From Gammaproteobacteria bacterium CG11_big_fil_rev_8_21_14_0_20_46_22 (lineage in GTDB: Bacteria > Pseudomonadota > Gammaproteobacteria > UBA12402), in NCBI GenBank assembly GCA_002796245.1, contig PCWT01000010.1:14410-65144 (forward strand): a DNA stretch of 50,735 nucleotides, given 5' to 3'. A program made the translations under genes and the position numbers. Below the pieces are notes generated by a model. The model had not been told where the DNA came from and searched no databases. It saw only the letters and a list, made by a program, of their open reading frames with translations. Below, piece after piece: positions 1-8,777 of this stretch. Numbering within the stretch: the first letter of the stretch is position 1; the number at the start of each line of letters is the position of its first letter.

Positions 1-212
1 TGTTTAAAAAAGTTGCTGATATTGTTAGGTAAGAAGACGGGGAATGTGTCGTTTAGACGTGTGCAGTTTCCGAGAAAGTTAAGCGGGCCGTCACACCCTA
101 GCGAGAATAGTGTCACAAGCGTGGCAATGGCCAGCAGAGCAAAAAAAATACCGATGACTTTTCTGGCGTGCTCCTGCCCCCAGGCGCAATGAGTACGGTT
201 TATATGCCAAAC
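1..212 (-). pseudogene. Fragment related to the adjacent small membrane protein, no start codon visible, runs off the window
   Basis: Reading leftward from 212 the frame stays open to the window edge and encodes a hydrophobic helix followed by a short polar tail. It resembles the membrane segment of the gene at 200..526: both have an A-R dipeptide before the helix, then a Cys, an Asp-x-L/Pro stretch and a Phe/Leu-Gly-Asn-x-Cys motif. The frame opens after a TGA at 213-215 and has no ATG, GTG or TTG before the helix. A -1 shift near the end of the 108-residue gene would join the two. I read it as a degraded tandem copy or the frameshifted second half of one gene. The 3' end is outside the window. 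Confidence 0.45.
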
Positions 213-526
213 TCAGCGGTCTCATGAGTGAGCACATCTTCTGCCGGTGGTTTCAAAAGACCCTCCAGTGTGGCCCGGCACAAGTTGCCAAAGGGGAGAT
301 GATCTGTGCAATTTAAGGCTAAAAAAAGGATGAATGCGATAATAAACAGCGCGATTAACACTCTGGCGCAGGTTACCTGGCAGACGCTGGCTTGATGAGG
401 GGGTGGGGCGACGGGATTGCCTAACATGGGTTTATCCTTTTTGTGATTTTTGGCTATTCTAGCAGCTTTGTTTTTACTTTTCATCTGGGCGGATTGTTGA
501 GTGAATTCAAGCGAGCTTTCCGCCAT
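200..526 (-). CDS. Small single-pass membrane protein, function unknown
   Basis: Predicted 108 residues. The N-terminal half is Lys/Asn/Gln-rich and polar, then a Pro-Pro-Pro-His turn precedes one strong hydrophobic helix at about residues 55-72, followed by a short tail with two Cys. The start lies 2 bp after the stop of the upstream 1375-residue gene, so the two are probably cotranscribed and translationally coupled. A related fragment follows immediately downstream. I recognise no family. Position in an operon of effector-like genes suggests an accessory membrane protein for that group, but this is inference only. Confidence 0.6.
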   Translation of the reverse strand: MAESSLEFTQQSAQMKSKNKAARIAKNHKKDKPMLGNPVAPPPHQASVCQVTCARVLIALFIIAFILFLALNCTDHLPFGNLCRATLEGLLKPPAEDVLTHETAEFGI

Positions 527-528
527 GC

Positions 529-3500
529 CTAACTACTTGGCTCAAAATTACGTTGAGCTTGATGCGCTTGTGGCGGTTTAACTGCACCGAAATAACCGAC
601 AGAATATGAAGTGGAAGTGGGTTGTGGTGGTATCGAAGCCTGCGTGCTTTTGGCTGTGGAAGTTTGAACAGCGCTCGACGCCGCTGGGGGTGGAAGACTC
701 AAGTGAGTAGCGGCGCTGCTGGTGGCTGCTTGGCTTGGGTGCTGCACTTTATGCGCTGTTGTTGTGCGGGCGCTCAGTGCAGACTCTCGTGCTAATCTTG
801 CAAGTGCAGCACTGGTTGCGTCAAGGTTCTGAGTGGGGGGGAGTCTTTCGGGTCTAAAAAATGGCGCACTTGGATCGAAACCTAAAACGATTTGGCTCAT
901 GTTAGCCCGTCCGCGGTTTTCATGAAAAGCTGTTCTAGCTTCATCACTCGGTTGTAGGCCCATTCTTGTTTGTAAGGTTTGGGCTGCTGTATAAGGCACA
1001 GAAGGACCCCGGGTGATTGGAGGTCTGGGGTTTCTTGGTGTGTTTGTTCTTGGTCCTTGTTTGGATTCTGGTGGTGGACTGGAGTCGTCACTTCTTGGTG
1101 ATGTTGTGTGGAGAATGCCGGGTGCGGAAGGCGGTGGGGGTGGGCCGTCGTTGTTATGAAAGTCATGGTCAATTTGATTGAATAGGCGTCTGAACTTCTC
1201 GTGTAATTTCTTCTTACGCTCAGCATCTCCATGGGGACTATTTAGGTTGACTTCTGTTAATTCTTTAACATAAGCAATTAATGATAAAAGCTCTGGCTCT
1301 TCATAGTTGTATTTTATGCAGTCAGACAATGTCTGACAAAAACCGAGGAGAGCTTGAAGATTATTATGGCAAGCGTATAAGCTTTGTTCTTTGTAGATGA
1401 GGTGAGCTTTGCAATAATGTCGCCAAGCTGCTTGAAGCGCTCTTTTTTCTGGTGGAGTGTTAAGGTAGGCTTGGGCCGAAAAAATTTTGGCTAAATGGTA
1501 ATGCGATCGTGCTGTGTCTGTGTGTGCATTTGATAGGCAAAGTTGCCGCATGCGCAAGGCTAAGCTGCAGACTTCCTGGGCTTCTTTTAGTAAGGGAACT
1601 TGTGCCATGCTATCGCCGGTTTTGAGTTTCGCCTGTGCTAATAACACCAAGCCGAGCCTGTCATAGAGGGTTGCGATAGTTGGGTGGTCAAAACTTTTCG
1701 GTTCTCTACCCAGATATTCATGGATTTCATGAATAGCCTTGCGCAAGCTTTTTTCTGCAAGCTCAAGTTCTATTGCTTTTTCACTCTTTGAGTTCAGTCG
1801 TTTGGCTCTTTTAAGCTGGGTGAGAGCAATACTTGCTTTGCAGGAGGCAATGTTGAAAAAATTCGGCTTTGTTCCTTCGCTAAGTTGACTTAGGCTTAAT
1901 TCAAATAAGCGTTCAGCGTGATGTAAATTGTCGAAGGTCTTTTCTTGCTCTAGGAAGCAAAGACCTTCGATGTAACGAAGTTTAGCAATCATCTTTTCTG
2001 TGAGTGGCGCCCGGCCGATGACGTTTATTTCCTCAATTTGTTTGGCAATCTCTTTCAGTAGTTCTGAATTGTCTTTGGTTAGTAGTCGTTGTCGAACCAG
2101 GTTAGCTTTGGCGGTAATGTAATACATCCAGACTTCGGTGCGATTGGCGAGGCTGATTTCATTGTGGCGGAAAAGTTGCAGGCTCAGTGATCTGGCTTGC
2201 TGAGCATATTCATGGGCGGCTAGATGGTCAGAGCATTGTTGTGCGATTAAAAATTCCGCTTTTCTCAATGAAAGCTGAGCTCTTTGCGTGTTGTTGAGGG
2301 CGTTGAGTTTGTTTAAAAGGCTTTCGAGTGGCGGTAGATAAAATCGTAGTGAGGCATTTTTTTTGACGAGTATCTCGATGAGTCTAGCTAAGCTTTCGAT
2401 GGTTTGATTATCCAAATGAGCAATACTGATACCATTGAGTTTTTTAACTAGATTAAATCCATGGACCCAGAACTCAGACCATAGAGCGAAATCTTGTTTG
2501 GGATGTATGGTTTCCGATGCCTTTAACAAACAGATGATGGCTTGATGAATTGATGCGTTGTCTTTGAGCGCTTCTTCAGCCAGAGTATTCGCTAGTGCAG
2601 GAGATACACTGTAATGATCACCTGTGCGATGAAGGTAAGTGGTGTATTGGGCTAGCGACTGCAGAACTTGTTTCTTTAAGGTTTCATCATTGTTCAATAG
2701 TTTGAGTAGAAAGGCTTCTGAAACATGGGTTGCGTCGAGTAACGATAGTCTCATTACATATGTGAGCGCTTCTTGAGTATCGGTGCCTTGCCAGCGTGCG
2801 TTGGCTCGCAAGGTATTAAGGATGACTTGACTAAATTCCCGGGCTCGTCTTTGACTTTGTATGTAAGAACGAATATTAATGGCATAGTTGTTTATGCACT
2901 GAATGGCCATTGAAAGTGTTTCGGGATGATGGTGGCAGTATTCGGCTAGGCTATCAATATCATTTTCATCCAAGGGGTTTCTTCTAATTTGGTTTCTGAT
3001 ATATTCGCGCGCTTCATTTACAGTGAACAAATCAACAGGCTCTACGGTAAAGCCATCTGGCCATAAATCACCTAGGCTACTGGAGATAATTAGCGTGGGA
3101 GATTTTGCATCAGGCTCCGGTAATAGGGATTGCAGCAGGCTTATGTCGCCGGGGTCGTTTAGATTGTTGATGTGCAGTAAGAAGCTGGCTGATGCATCTG
3201 TGAGCCATTGTCGCCATAGTGCTTTAACGGCTTCTGGATTATTTGATAAATTTCGGCAAGTCTCGCTACTGTTTTCTTGAAGCATTTTTTGCAAGGCTTG
3301 CAATAGGCCGTTTCTGGCGTCAATCGATATGTATTGTGCAAAATATGTTTTGTGGCATAGCGCTAGTCGGCTTGCTAGATTCGCTTTTTTTAGTCCCAGC
3401 ATCCCCGAGAAAACTAGTCTGCTTGGTAAGGTTTGGTGGGAATATTTATGAAAGTAGCCATGGCGGTCAAGATAAGGCTCTTCTGGCTGGAGTGTTACTG

Positions 3501-4656
3501 CTTCAAGATTATATTCGATGGCTTCTATAACGGCTGCCAGAGGGTCTTTGGTTTCTCGCTGTCTTTCCATCATGATTTCAGTGGCAAACATTAAGTCTAC
3601 GGTTTTTCTGCCAGGTGCTTGAGAAACAAACATCCGGGCGCTTTCTCTAGGGTGTCTTACTAGAGATGACGCTGTTGGTAGCCTTTGACTTACGCCGGCA
3701 AAATAATTATCAAGTGTGCAGAAGGGTTGTTCGCTTTTTTCTGACGTAAAAAGTGTTTGTAAGTAGTGTTTTGGTTTGGGTAGTGCTAATGCTAATGCTG
3801 TGCTGCCTCGATTAAGCAATACTTCCATGGTATTAGCTTGGTAGGGCTGTTCAGAAGCTGTCAGTAAGCGTTTTAAATATAGGGCTAGTTCATTTTGTAT
3901 CTCAGGTGTTTTAAGCTGGTCTTCATTAAGAGTGGAGACTACTTCAAGCTGAACTTTCTGTGGTGCGTTAGAGATAATCGATGCATTGTCACTAATATTA
4001 TCAAGCCTTAAAAATATTACTCCTCGGCGTTTTCCTATCACTAGATACATTCGGTGGTCACTGTATCCGCAGGGAACAACAAGGTCTGATCTCGAAGTTT
4101 GTTGAATAAAAAACTGAATAATGTTGTTCGATAGGGAGAGTAACTCGCTTTCTTTTTCTGCCGAGTCCGTCGGGTTGCTTTTATGGATCGATACGTTTTT
4201 TTTATGTATAAGGTAAGCTGAGACTAGAATTTTAATCTCGCTGAGCAAAAAATCGGCGTGATCAGTGTTATATTCTTCACTTAAATATGCGTGTAGGTAA
4301 CTTGATAGTATCATAAGTAAAAATGCTTCTAACCCGGCACCTTCTATCGTAGCGATATATGCTTTTCGTTGGCTGGGGCTTAACTTTACAGCCAGTCGAT
4401 ATGAGGTATTGCTTGCTGTTAAAAGGCCGTCTCTGCTGATCAGTTGATTTTGCAGTTTGCTAAAGTAGTCATCAACCAGGATACCATTTAAAAAAAATTC
4501 AATTATGCTCTCTTCGTATTCTTTTAGTGCTTCTATGATTGTTTGTAAGACGACGAGTTTTTTTTCGTCTTCAGGAAGCTCTAGAAATCGTTTTCCATGG
4601 AGTTTTTCCGAAATGATTTTTTTTATATCAACTGGTTTTAAGGTGGGTGTCATCAT
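529..4656 (-). CDS. Large NB-ARC/TPR (STAND-like) protein with degenerate nucleotide-binding site and Pro-rich tail
   Basis: Predicted 1375 residues, with three visible zones. Residues about 1-400 are unrecognised and mostly helical. About 400-620 aligns by eye with an NB-ARC core: the P-loop position (417-425, GMLGLKKAN) has Lys in place of the last Gly and Ala in place of the Ser/Thr. The Walker B position (491-498, SFLLHINN) lacks the acidic pair, and the sensor-1 Arg position (521-527, TLIISSS) is Ser. The following helical segment (about 545-600) keeps the NB-ARC pattern. About 750-1190 is helical repeat of TPR type. About 1200-1375 is Pro/Ser/Thr/Ala-rich and probably disordered. It overlaps the phospholipase-like gene by 4 bp (ATGA). 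Probably a pseudo-NTPase scaffold; a secreted effector role is inferred from context and composition. Confidence 0.65.
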   Translation of the reverse strand: MMTPTLKPVDIKKIISEKLHGKRFLELPEDEKKLVVLQTIIEALKEYEESIIEFFLNGILVDDYFSKLQNQLISRDGLLTASNTSYRLAVKLSPSQRKAYIATIEGAGLEAFLLMILSSYLHAYLSEEYNTDHADFLLSEIKILVSAYLIHKKNVSIHKSNPTDSAEKESELLSLSNNIIQFFIQQTSRSDLVVPCGYSDHRMYLVIGKRRGVIFLRLDNISDNASIISNAPQKVQLEVVSTLNEDQLKTPEIQNELALYLKRLLTASEQPYQANTMEVLLNRGSTALALALPKPKHYLQTLFTSEKSEQPFCTLDNYFAGVSQRLPTASSLVRHPRESARMFVSQAPGRKTVDLMFATEIMMERQRETKDPLAAVIEAIEYNLEAVTLQPEEPYLDRHGYFHKYSHQTLPSRLVFSGMLGLKKANLASRLALCHKTYFAQYISIDARNGLLQALQKMLQENSSETCRNLSNNPEAVKALWRQWLTDASASFLLHINNLNDPGDISLLQSLLPEPDAKSPTLIISSSLGDLWPDGFTVEPVDLFTVNEAREYIRNQIRRNPLDENDIDSLAEYCHHHPETLSMAIQCINNYAINIRSYIQSQRRAREFSQVILNTLRANARWQGTDTQEALTYVMRLSLLDATHVSEAFLLKLLNNDETLKKQVLQSLAQYTTYLHRTGDHYSVSPALANTLAEEALKDNASIHQAIICLLKASETIHPKQDFALWSEFWVHGFNLVKKLNGISIAHLDNQTIESLARLIEILVKKNASLRFYLPPLESLLNKLNALNNTQRAQLSLRKAEFLIAQQCSDHLAAHEYAQQARSLSLQLFRHNEISLANRTEVWMYYITAKANLVRQRLLTKDNSELLKEIAKQIEEINVIGRAPLTEKMIAKLRYIEGLCFLEQEKTFDNLHHAERLFELSLSQLSEGTKPNFFNIASCKASIALTQLKRAKRLNSKSEKAIELELAEKSLRKAIHEIHEYLGREPKSFDHPTIATLYDRLGLVLLAQAKLKTGDSMAQVPLLKEAQEVCSLALRMRQLCLSNAHTDTARSHYHLAKIFSAQAYLNTPPEKRALQAAWRHYCKAHLIYKEQSLYACHNNLQALLGFCQTLSDCIKYNYEEPELLSLIAYVKELTEVNLNSPHGDAERKKKLHEKFRRLFNQIDHDFHNNDGPPPPPSAPGILHTTSPRSDDSSPPPESKQGPRTNTPRNPRPPITRGPSVPYTAAQTLQTRMGLQPSDEARTAFHENRGRANMSQIVLGFDPSAPFFRPERLPPTQNLDATSAALARLARESALSARTTTAHKVQHPSQAATSSAATHLSLPPPAASSAVQTSTAKSTQASIPPQPTSTSYSVGYFGAVKPPQAHQAQRNFEPSS

Positions 4657-6416
4657 GTGTTTCTGCTGGGTGAGCTGAAGTCGTGGTGTTCGACTCCAGC
4701 ACGGATGTCAGCCTCCATTGCCTCCTCATTATCTGGTGTGATCGGTAAGCTTTTTTCAAGGTTGCTTAATGCAGTGCATAAAGTCTCTAATTGTTCTGCG
4801 CCGGGTTTTTTAGATGTTGGTAGTATAAACAGTAGCCTTATTAATAGTGATAAAGGATGGTCGATGGCCTCATAGTTTTCAGTTTTTGGGTGTTTTCTGA
4901 GTTTGGTTCGCCTTTCAAGTTGTTCAGTTTGTTCGTTCCAACGAAATAATGGGAAGCGCTGGTGTTCTTTGTAAAAACCACGCACCTTTCGGTAATGCTC
5001 ATGTTCGACTATCATTCGTTTTAGTGACTGTATTTGCTCTTCACCTTTTTGATGATCATAGCCACTATCAGTTTTGTGGCATTCATGGTCATTTATTGCT
5101 TGTTTTAGTTCCGCTTGTTTTTTTGCTTCATCAGGATGTTTGTAATGCTTGTATCTAGCCTTAAAATTTCTCCAGTTTGTCTTCGTTGGTTCGTGAGGTG
5201 TGTATCGTAGAGGTTCATTGATGTCGAGGGTTTGCCGTGGGTTAGTATAAGCTTGATACACCTGTTCAAGACCAATTTGGCAAGCTTTATCTAGATAAAC
5301 TCTATTTTTTTCTGTGGAAGGTTCGTAATTACAGCGATCACCCATAATGAAATAAGGTGTCTCTGGGTCTGCATCGTTAAAGGCCACTAAGCCATTTTTA
5401 CCGTCAAGCTCATGCTGGCACCAGGACAGAAGGCCGGCGGTTTTGGGGCCAGCGTTTGGAAGCTCGGCAAGCTTTCTCCTTGGGGTGCGCATATGGCCTG
5501 AAGAGCCTAGGTCTTGTAGGAAGTGTTGTGCGGCCATTTCGTACTGCTCGGCCAATGAAAATAGCCGTGCAATCTCATCTGTATTCTGGGCTTTGCTAGC
5601 TGCTATGGCTGTTTGAATTGCAAGAGCATGGCCTGCTAGATAGGCATGCCTTGCCTCTTCGCCGAAGTGATCCAGGTTGTTTTTGGCCAGTTCAACGTAT
5701 TGGCTTTCAAGAAAATTCGCAGAGCCTTCTGGCAGGGTAACGTAGGCCCAGCGGGCATTGTTAGGTCCTGACATAAGTTTGAGCTTTGCTTTTATTTTGC
5801 TTGGGCTATCGCTTTTATTTCGCGCAATAACACCTGCTTCGCTTCGGATCCCTTTAAGAATCTTATCGCGTGTTTCTGGGCTGCCTGTTTCAAGTGTGCT
5901 GAAGCTTGCTTTAAATCGTGCTATTCGGTCTCTTTCTGTGGCGCCCATGGAAATCGGTTCACCAGGTATACCATAATGGTCTCCAAAAAGCGCAGACACT
6001 TCGCCGGGCGAATAGGGGTGTGCGTTTGGACTGAAAAGCGCGCAGTTTCTGCGGTGGTCGATGCCAACAGTGTTGGCAGCCTTCATCATTTCTCGAAGCG
6101 TTATGAACTCGGCGTCGTTTTCGTGTGACTTTAAATAAGCCATATAGGCCGTGTCACCTATCATGGAGTGTTCACCGGAAGCAAAGCTTCTAGGTTCGTC
6201 TCGTCTCATTTGCGCTGAGTGTTGAGTTGACAGCGGGGTAAGTTCTTCAGGGGAGACGAAATAAAGCTCATCGTCTAGTGTGCCTGGTTCGCCGAGAGTT
6301 TCAAGGCCGCGGGTTGGGTCGGCTTTTAGAATATCACGTTCAGTTACGTGGTGGGTGTGATACAGTGGTTTGTTTTCTTCCGGCGGTGGTGTTTGTGTGT
6401 TGTCAGGCAACGCCAT
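4653..6416 (-). CDS. Zinc-dependent phospholipase C-like protein, candidate effector
   Basis: Predicted 587 residues. The core carries the histidine pattern of the zinc phospholipase C family known from Pseudomonas fluorescens and Legionella (PlcA/PlcB/PlcC): NLDHFG at 247-252, a Gly-His at 262-263, HFLQD at 298-302, SSGHMRTPRR at 305-314, then a His-Glu-Leu-Asp-Gly-Lys-Asn segment at 335-341 and a Gly-Asp at 359-360. The fold would bind zinc ions and hydrolyse phospholipids. No signal peptide is visible; the N-terminus is Pro-rich and polar, unlike a Sec substrate but compatible with a type IV effector. The start has a strong Shine-Dalgarno (AAGGAG) and lies 28 bp below a PmrA-like promoter. 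First gene of an operon with the STAND-like gene. Confidence 0.7.
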   Translation of the reverse strand: MALPDNTQTPPPEENKPLYHTHHVTERDILKADPTRGLETLGEPGTLDDELYFVSPEELTPLSTQHSAQMRRDEPRSFASGEHSMIGDTAYMAYLKSHENDAEFITLREMMKAANTVGIDHRRNCALFSPNAHPYSPGEVSALFGDHYGIPGEPISMGATERDRIARFKASFSTLETGSPETRDKILKGIRSEAGVIARNKSDSPSKIKAKLKLMSGPNNARWAYVTLPEGSANFLESQYVELAKNNLDHFGEEARHAYLAGHALAIQTAIAASKAQNTDEIARLFSLAEQYEMAAQHFLQDLGSSGHMRTPRRKLAELPNAGPKTAGLLSWCQHELDGKNGLVAFNDADPETPYFIMGDRCNYEPSTEKNRVYLDKACQIGLEQVYQAYTNPRQTLDINEPLRYTPHEPTKTNWRNFKARYKHYKHPDEAKKQAELKQAINDHECHKTDSGYDHQKGEEQIQSLKRMIVEHEHYRKVRGFYKEHQRFPLFRWNEQTEQLERRTKLRKHPKTENYEAIDHPLSLLIRLLFILPTSKKPGAEQLETLCTALSNLEKSLPITPDNEEAMEADIRAGVEHHDFSSPSRNT

Positions 6417-6443
6417 AGTCTCTCTCCTTGATAACTTGATCGT

Positions 6444-6476
6444 AGTCTATGAACGAAACCTTAAGGAAACCTTAAA
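6444..6476 (-). promoter_or_regulatory. PmrA-box-like promoter of the phospholipase/STAND operon
   Basis: On the minus strand: TTTAAG (6476-6471), GTTTC, CTTAAG (6465-6460), ten bases, then the -10-like TAGACT (6449-6444). The two half-sites match the PmrA consensus YTTAAK-N5-YTTAAK at every position. The box replaces a -35. The start codon lies 28 bp downstream of the -10. The same layout precedes two other genes in this window. Confidence 0.65.
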
Positions 6477-6522
6477 GGCATCTTTCGAAATTCAACTTGC
6501 TGCGATAAACTGTGCAAAATTT
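6477..6522 (-). repeat. Upstream element, copy 1 (abuts PmrA-like box)
   Basis: About 46 bp directly upstream of the box at 6460-6476. It aligns without gaps to 6591..6636 (plus strand) and 13677..13720 (plus strand). Shared blocks are AAATTTTGC, GTTT-TC, and TTGAATTTC followed by an A/G-rich step into GCC. It could be a second regulator site, an UP-like element, or the remnant of promoter duplication. Confidence 0.6.
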
Positions 6523-6590
6523 TCCTCAAAGCTTGTCTCGTACTTGATGCGGGATGCTCGTTTATTAGCTATAAACTGCGCTTTTTCGTC

Positions 6591-6636
6591 AAATTTTGCT
6601 GCGTTTCTCTTGGCGATTTGAATTTCTAGAGGCGCC
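6591..6636 (+). repeat. Upstream element, copy 2 (before murF, degenerate box)
   Basis: Second copy of the element, divergent from copy 1 so that the two form an imperfect inverted repeat across the 286-bp intergenic region 6417-6702. Here the following box position reads TTTAAA-N5-TGATTT, which has lost most of the PmrA consensus. Nothing else is recognisable in this intergenic region. Confidence 0.6.
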
Positions 6637-6702
6637 TTTAAATACATTGATTTGGTGCAAACTTTAATTCATAGTCGGCGATGATGAGTGGAGCTATAAG
6701 TC

Positions 6703-8052
6703 ATGATCACCTACACCGAACTAGACATTGCACAAATTTTATCCATCAAGCCTGATCGGGCATTTCGTTTTACGGGTGTGGAGCACGATTCTCGTGCCAA
6801 CTTGGTCGGCAAGTTATTTGTGGCGATCAAAGGCGAACGAGCTGATGGGCATGATTTTTGTCAGGCGGCTAAAGACCAGGGGGCCGCAGCCTTGTTGGTT
6901 GCGCATGCTGTAAACGTGGATTTGCCTCAGATCATTGTGAGCGATGTGATTAAAGCGCTGGGAAAACTTGCACAAGCTTGGCTCGCGCACTGTGGTGTGA
7001 AAGTCTGTGCGATCACAGGTTCAGCCGGTAAAACCTCGGTGAAGAATATGACGGCGAGCATTCTGAGTGCAGCGTTTGGTGCTGAGTGCGTATTTGCCAC
7101 GCCGGGTAATTTTAACAGCGATATTGGTTTGCCGTTGGCGTTGTGCCAGCTTTCACCTTCGCAAGAGTATGCTGTGCTCGAAATGGGGATGAACCGTTTT
7201 GGCGAGATCGATTACCTGTCTCGCTTGGCCAAGCCGAGTGTGGCCTGCATTAATAATGTGTTGCCGGTGCACACAGCAGGTGTGGGCGGTATTGAAGGCG
7301 TGTTGAAAGCCAAGTCTGAGATTTTTAACGGCCTTCGAAAAGACGGTATCGTGATTATTAATCATGAGAATCGTTATGCGTCTGACATTAAACAAAGAAC
7401 CGCAGCGTTTGGGCAGACGGTATTTGGTTTGTCGCCGGATTTAGATGTCTATGCGAAAGCGCTTCACATTGGCCCTCGTGGCACGCAGTTTGAGTTGTGT
7501 ATACAGTCAGAGGAGTGCGTGTCGGTCAATTTGCCTTTTCCTGGCGAGCACTATGTGTTGAATGCCTTAGCTTCGGCCAGTTGCGCGCGAGCACTGGGCG
7601 CTAGTTTATCCTCGATTAAGGCCGGCCTAGAGGGCGCGGTACTTGAAAAACATCGCATGATGTTTTTAACAGGGCCGAATGGCGCGACGATTATTGATGA
7701 TTGTTATAACGCTAATTTTGAAGCGGTATTGAAAAGCGCTGAAGTTTTGCTCTCACAAGCCGGTGAGCCCGTGTTGGTTTTGGGTGATATGGGTGAGATT
7801 GGTGACGATGAACAAGCGGTGCATGCAGAGCTCGGCAAGCGTTTGAAAGCGATGGGACTCAAAACGCTTTTGTGTTGTGGCCGATTAACCCAGTTTACAG
7901 CGCAAGCGTTTGGTGAAGGTGCTCAGCATTTTGATAGCAAGGCAGGTTTGCTTGAGACTTTGCCTGCCTATTGCCATAACAACGCAGTTTTGCTTTTTAA
8001 GGCCTCGCGCAGCCAGCGTTTTGAAGAGCTTGTTGATCCGCTAAGTTCGTAA
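6703..8052 (+). CDS. murF: UDP-N-acetylmuramoyl-tripeptide--D-alanyl-D-alanine ligase
   Basis: Predicted 449 residues, the usual MurF length. This cytoplasmic ATP-dependent Mur ligase adds D-Ala-D-Ala to UDP-MurNAc-tripeptide. The N-terminal UDP-binding domain (HDSR, then GHDF) is followed by the Mur ATP-binding loop ITGSAGKTSVKNM at about 104-116, the E-M-G-M-N-R-x-G-E-I segment near 162-171, and a C-terminal domain with DDCYNAN and VLGDMGE. It stands alone rather than in a dcw cluster, between effector-like genes, so either the cluster is broken up in this genome or this is an extra copy. The start has a plausible upstream purine stretch. Confidence 0.93.
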   Translation: MITYTELDIAQILSIKPDRAFRFTGVEHDSRANLVGKLFVAIKGERADGHDFCQAAKDQGAAALLVAHAVNVDLPQIIVSDVIKALGKLAQAWLAHCGVKVCAITGSAGKTSVKNMTASILSAAFGAECVFATPGNFNSDIGLPLALCQLSPSQEYAVLEMGMNRFGEIDYLSRLAKPSVACINNVLPVHTAGVGGIEGVLKAKSEIFNGLRKDGIVIINHENRYASDIKQRTAAFGQTVFGLSPDLDVYAKALHIGPRGTQFELCIQSEECVSVNLPFPGEHYVLNALASASCARALGASLSSIKAGLEGAVLEKHRMMFLTGPNGATIIDDCYNANFEAVLKSAEVLLSQAGEPVLVLGDMGEIGDDEQAVHAELGKRLKAMGLKTLLCCGRLTQFTAQAFGEGAQHFDSKAGLLETLPAYCHNNAVLLFKASRSQRFEELVDPLSS

Positions 8053-8063
8053 CAGACCCTATT

Positions 8064-8080
8064 AATTCCTAGGAATTTTT
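8064..8080 (+). terminator. Possible weak terminator after murF
   Basis: A 14-bp perfect palindrome, AATTCCTAGGAATT, continues into T residues. The stem is only about 5 bp and AT-rich, so termination strength is doubtful. Confidence 0.25.
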
Positions 8081-8130
8081 GTGAAGTATTCATCTTGATC
8101 TGCCTTTACTCAGGCTACACAAGACGGTTT

Positions 8131-8751
8131 CTACAGGCTATCTAGTGAGGTGAAGGCGTGCTGTTTTTCATCGTAAGCCAGCACCGTGCCGGTTTCGATG
8201 TCAAAGAACCACAGGTGAACTTTAAGCTTGCCTTCGTCAATGCGAGACTTGATCCAGGGGAAGCTTAGACAGTTTTGATAAGAATTAAATAGGGCTTTTT
8301 GGGCGAAGCGATCGGTGTTTCTTTCAGTTTCATCGTTATCGATGACCGAGACCCAGTTGGAGATGAAATCGTCTTGGTGCAGACTCTCTTCATGGAGTCG
8401 TGCATTCATGCCGCCACATTGGGCGTGACCTAAGATGACCAAATGCTTCACGTTTAAATAGCAAATGCCAAACTCGAGCGCAGCGCTGGTGCCGTGGTGG
8501 CGATCGTCTTTTTCATACGGCGGTATGATATTGGCCACGTTACGCACGATGAATAGATCACCCGGATCGGCTTGTAAAATGAGTGCGGGATCCACGCGAG
8601 AATCGCTGCAGGCCACGACCATGATGTCCGGATTTTGGCCGCGGTGGGCCAGGCGCAGCATCGTGTCGTTATCGCCTTCGACGTATTTCTGGCGAAAGCG
8701 GGCGTAACCGGCTTGGATTTTTTTGAATGATTTTTTCATAGGCTTGATCAT
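8131..8751 (-). CDS. can: Beta-class carbonic anhydrase
   Basis: Predicted 206 residues from the ATG at 8751. It interconverts CO2 and bicarbonate. The zinc and active-site motifs are intact: CSDSRVDP (Cys, Asp-Arg dyad), then HAQCGGM (His and Cys ligands). The frame could begin at a TTG at 8775, but that start has no ribosome-binding site and would leave little room beside the divergent promoter at 8778-8810; the ATG at 8751 has AGAAG upstream. It is transcribed divergently from the 1580-residue gene. Bicarbonate supply for fatty acid synthesis is the usual role. The symbol follows E. coli; the family assignment is firm, the exact orthologue less so. Confidence 0.88.
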   Translation of the reverse strand: MIKPMKKSFKKIQAGYARFRQKYVEGDNDTMLRLAHRGQNPDIMVVACSDSRVDPALILQADPGDLFIVRNVANIIPPYEKDDRHHGTSAALEFGICYLNVKHLVILGHAQCGGMNARLHEESLHQDDFISNWVSVIDNDETERNTDRFAQKALFNSYQNCLSFPWIKSRIDEGKLKVHLWFFDIETGTVLAYDEKQHAFTSLDSL

Positions 8752-8777
8752 AGAGTCATCTTCTGGTCTGGGCAAGG

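Noticed and set aside
6370-6621. 83-codon frame over the phospholipase promoter
   Set aside because: It overlaps the clear PmrA-like promoter, start region and upstream elements and has no ribosome-binding site.
8105-8140. Possible sixth repeat A remnant near the carbonic anhydrase stop
   Set aside because: Only the phrase CTACACAAGACG-TT resembles the end of the 42386 copy; no palindromic arms remain.
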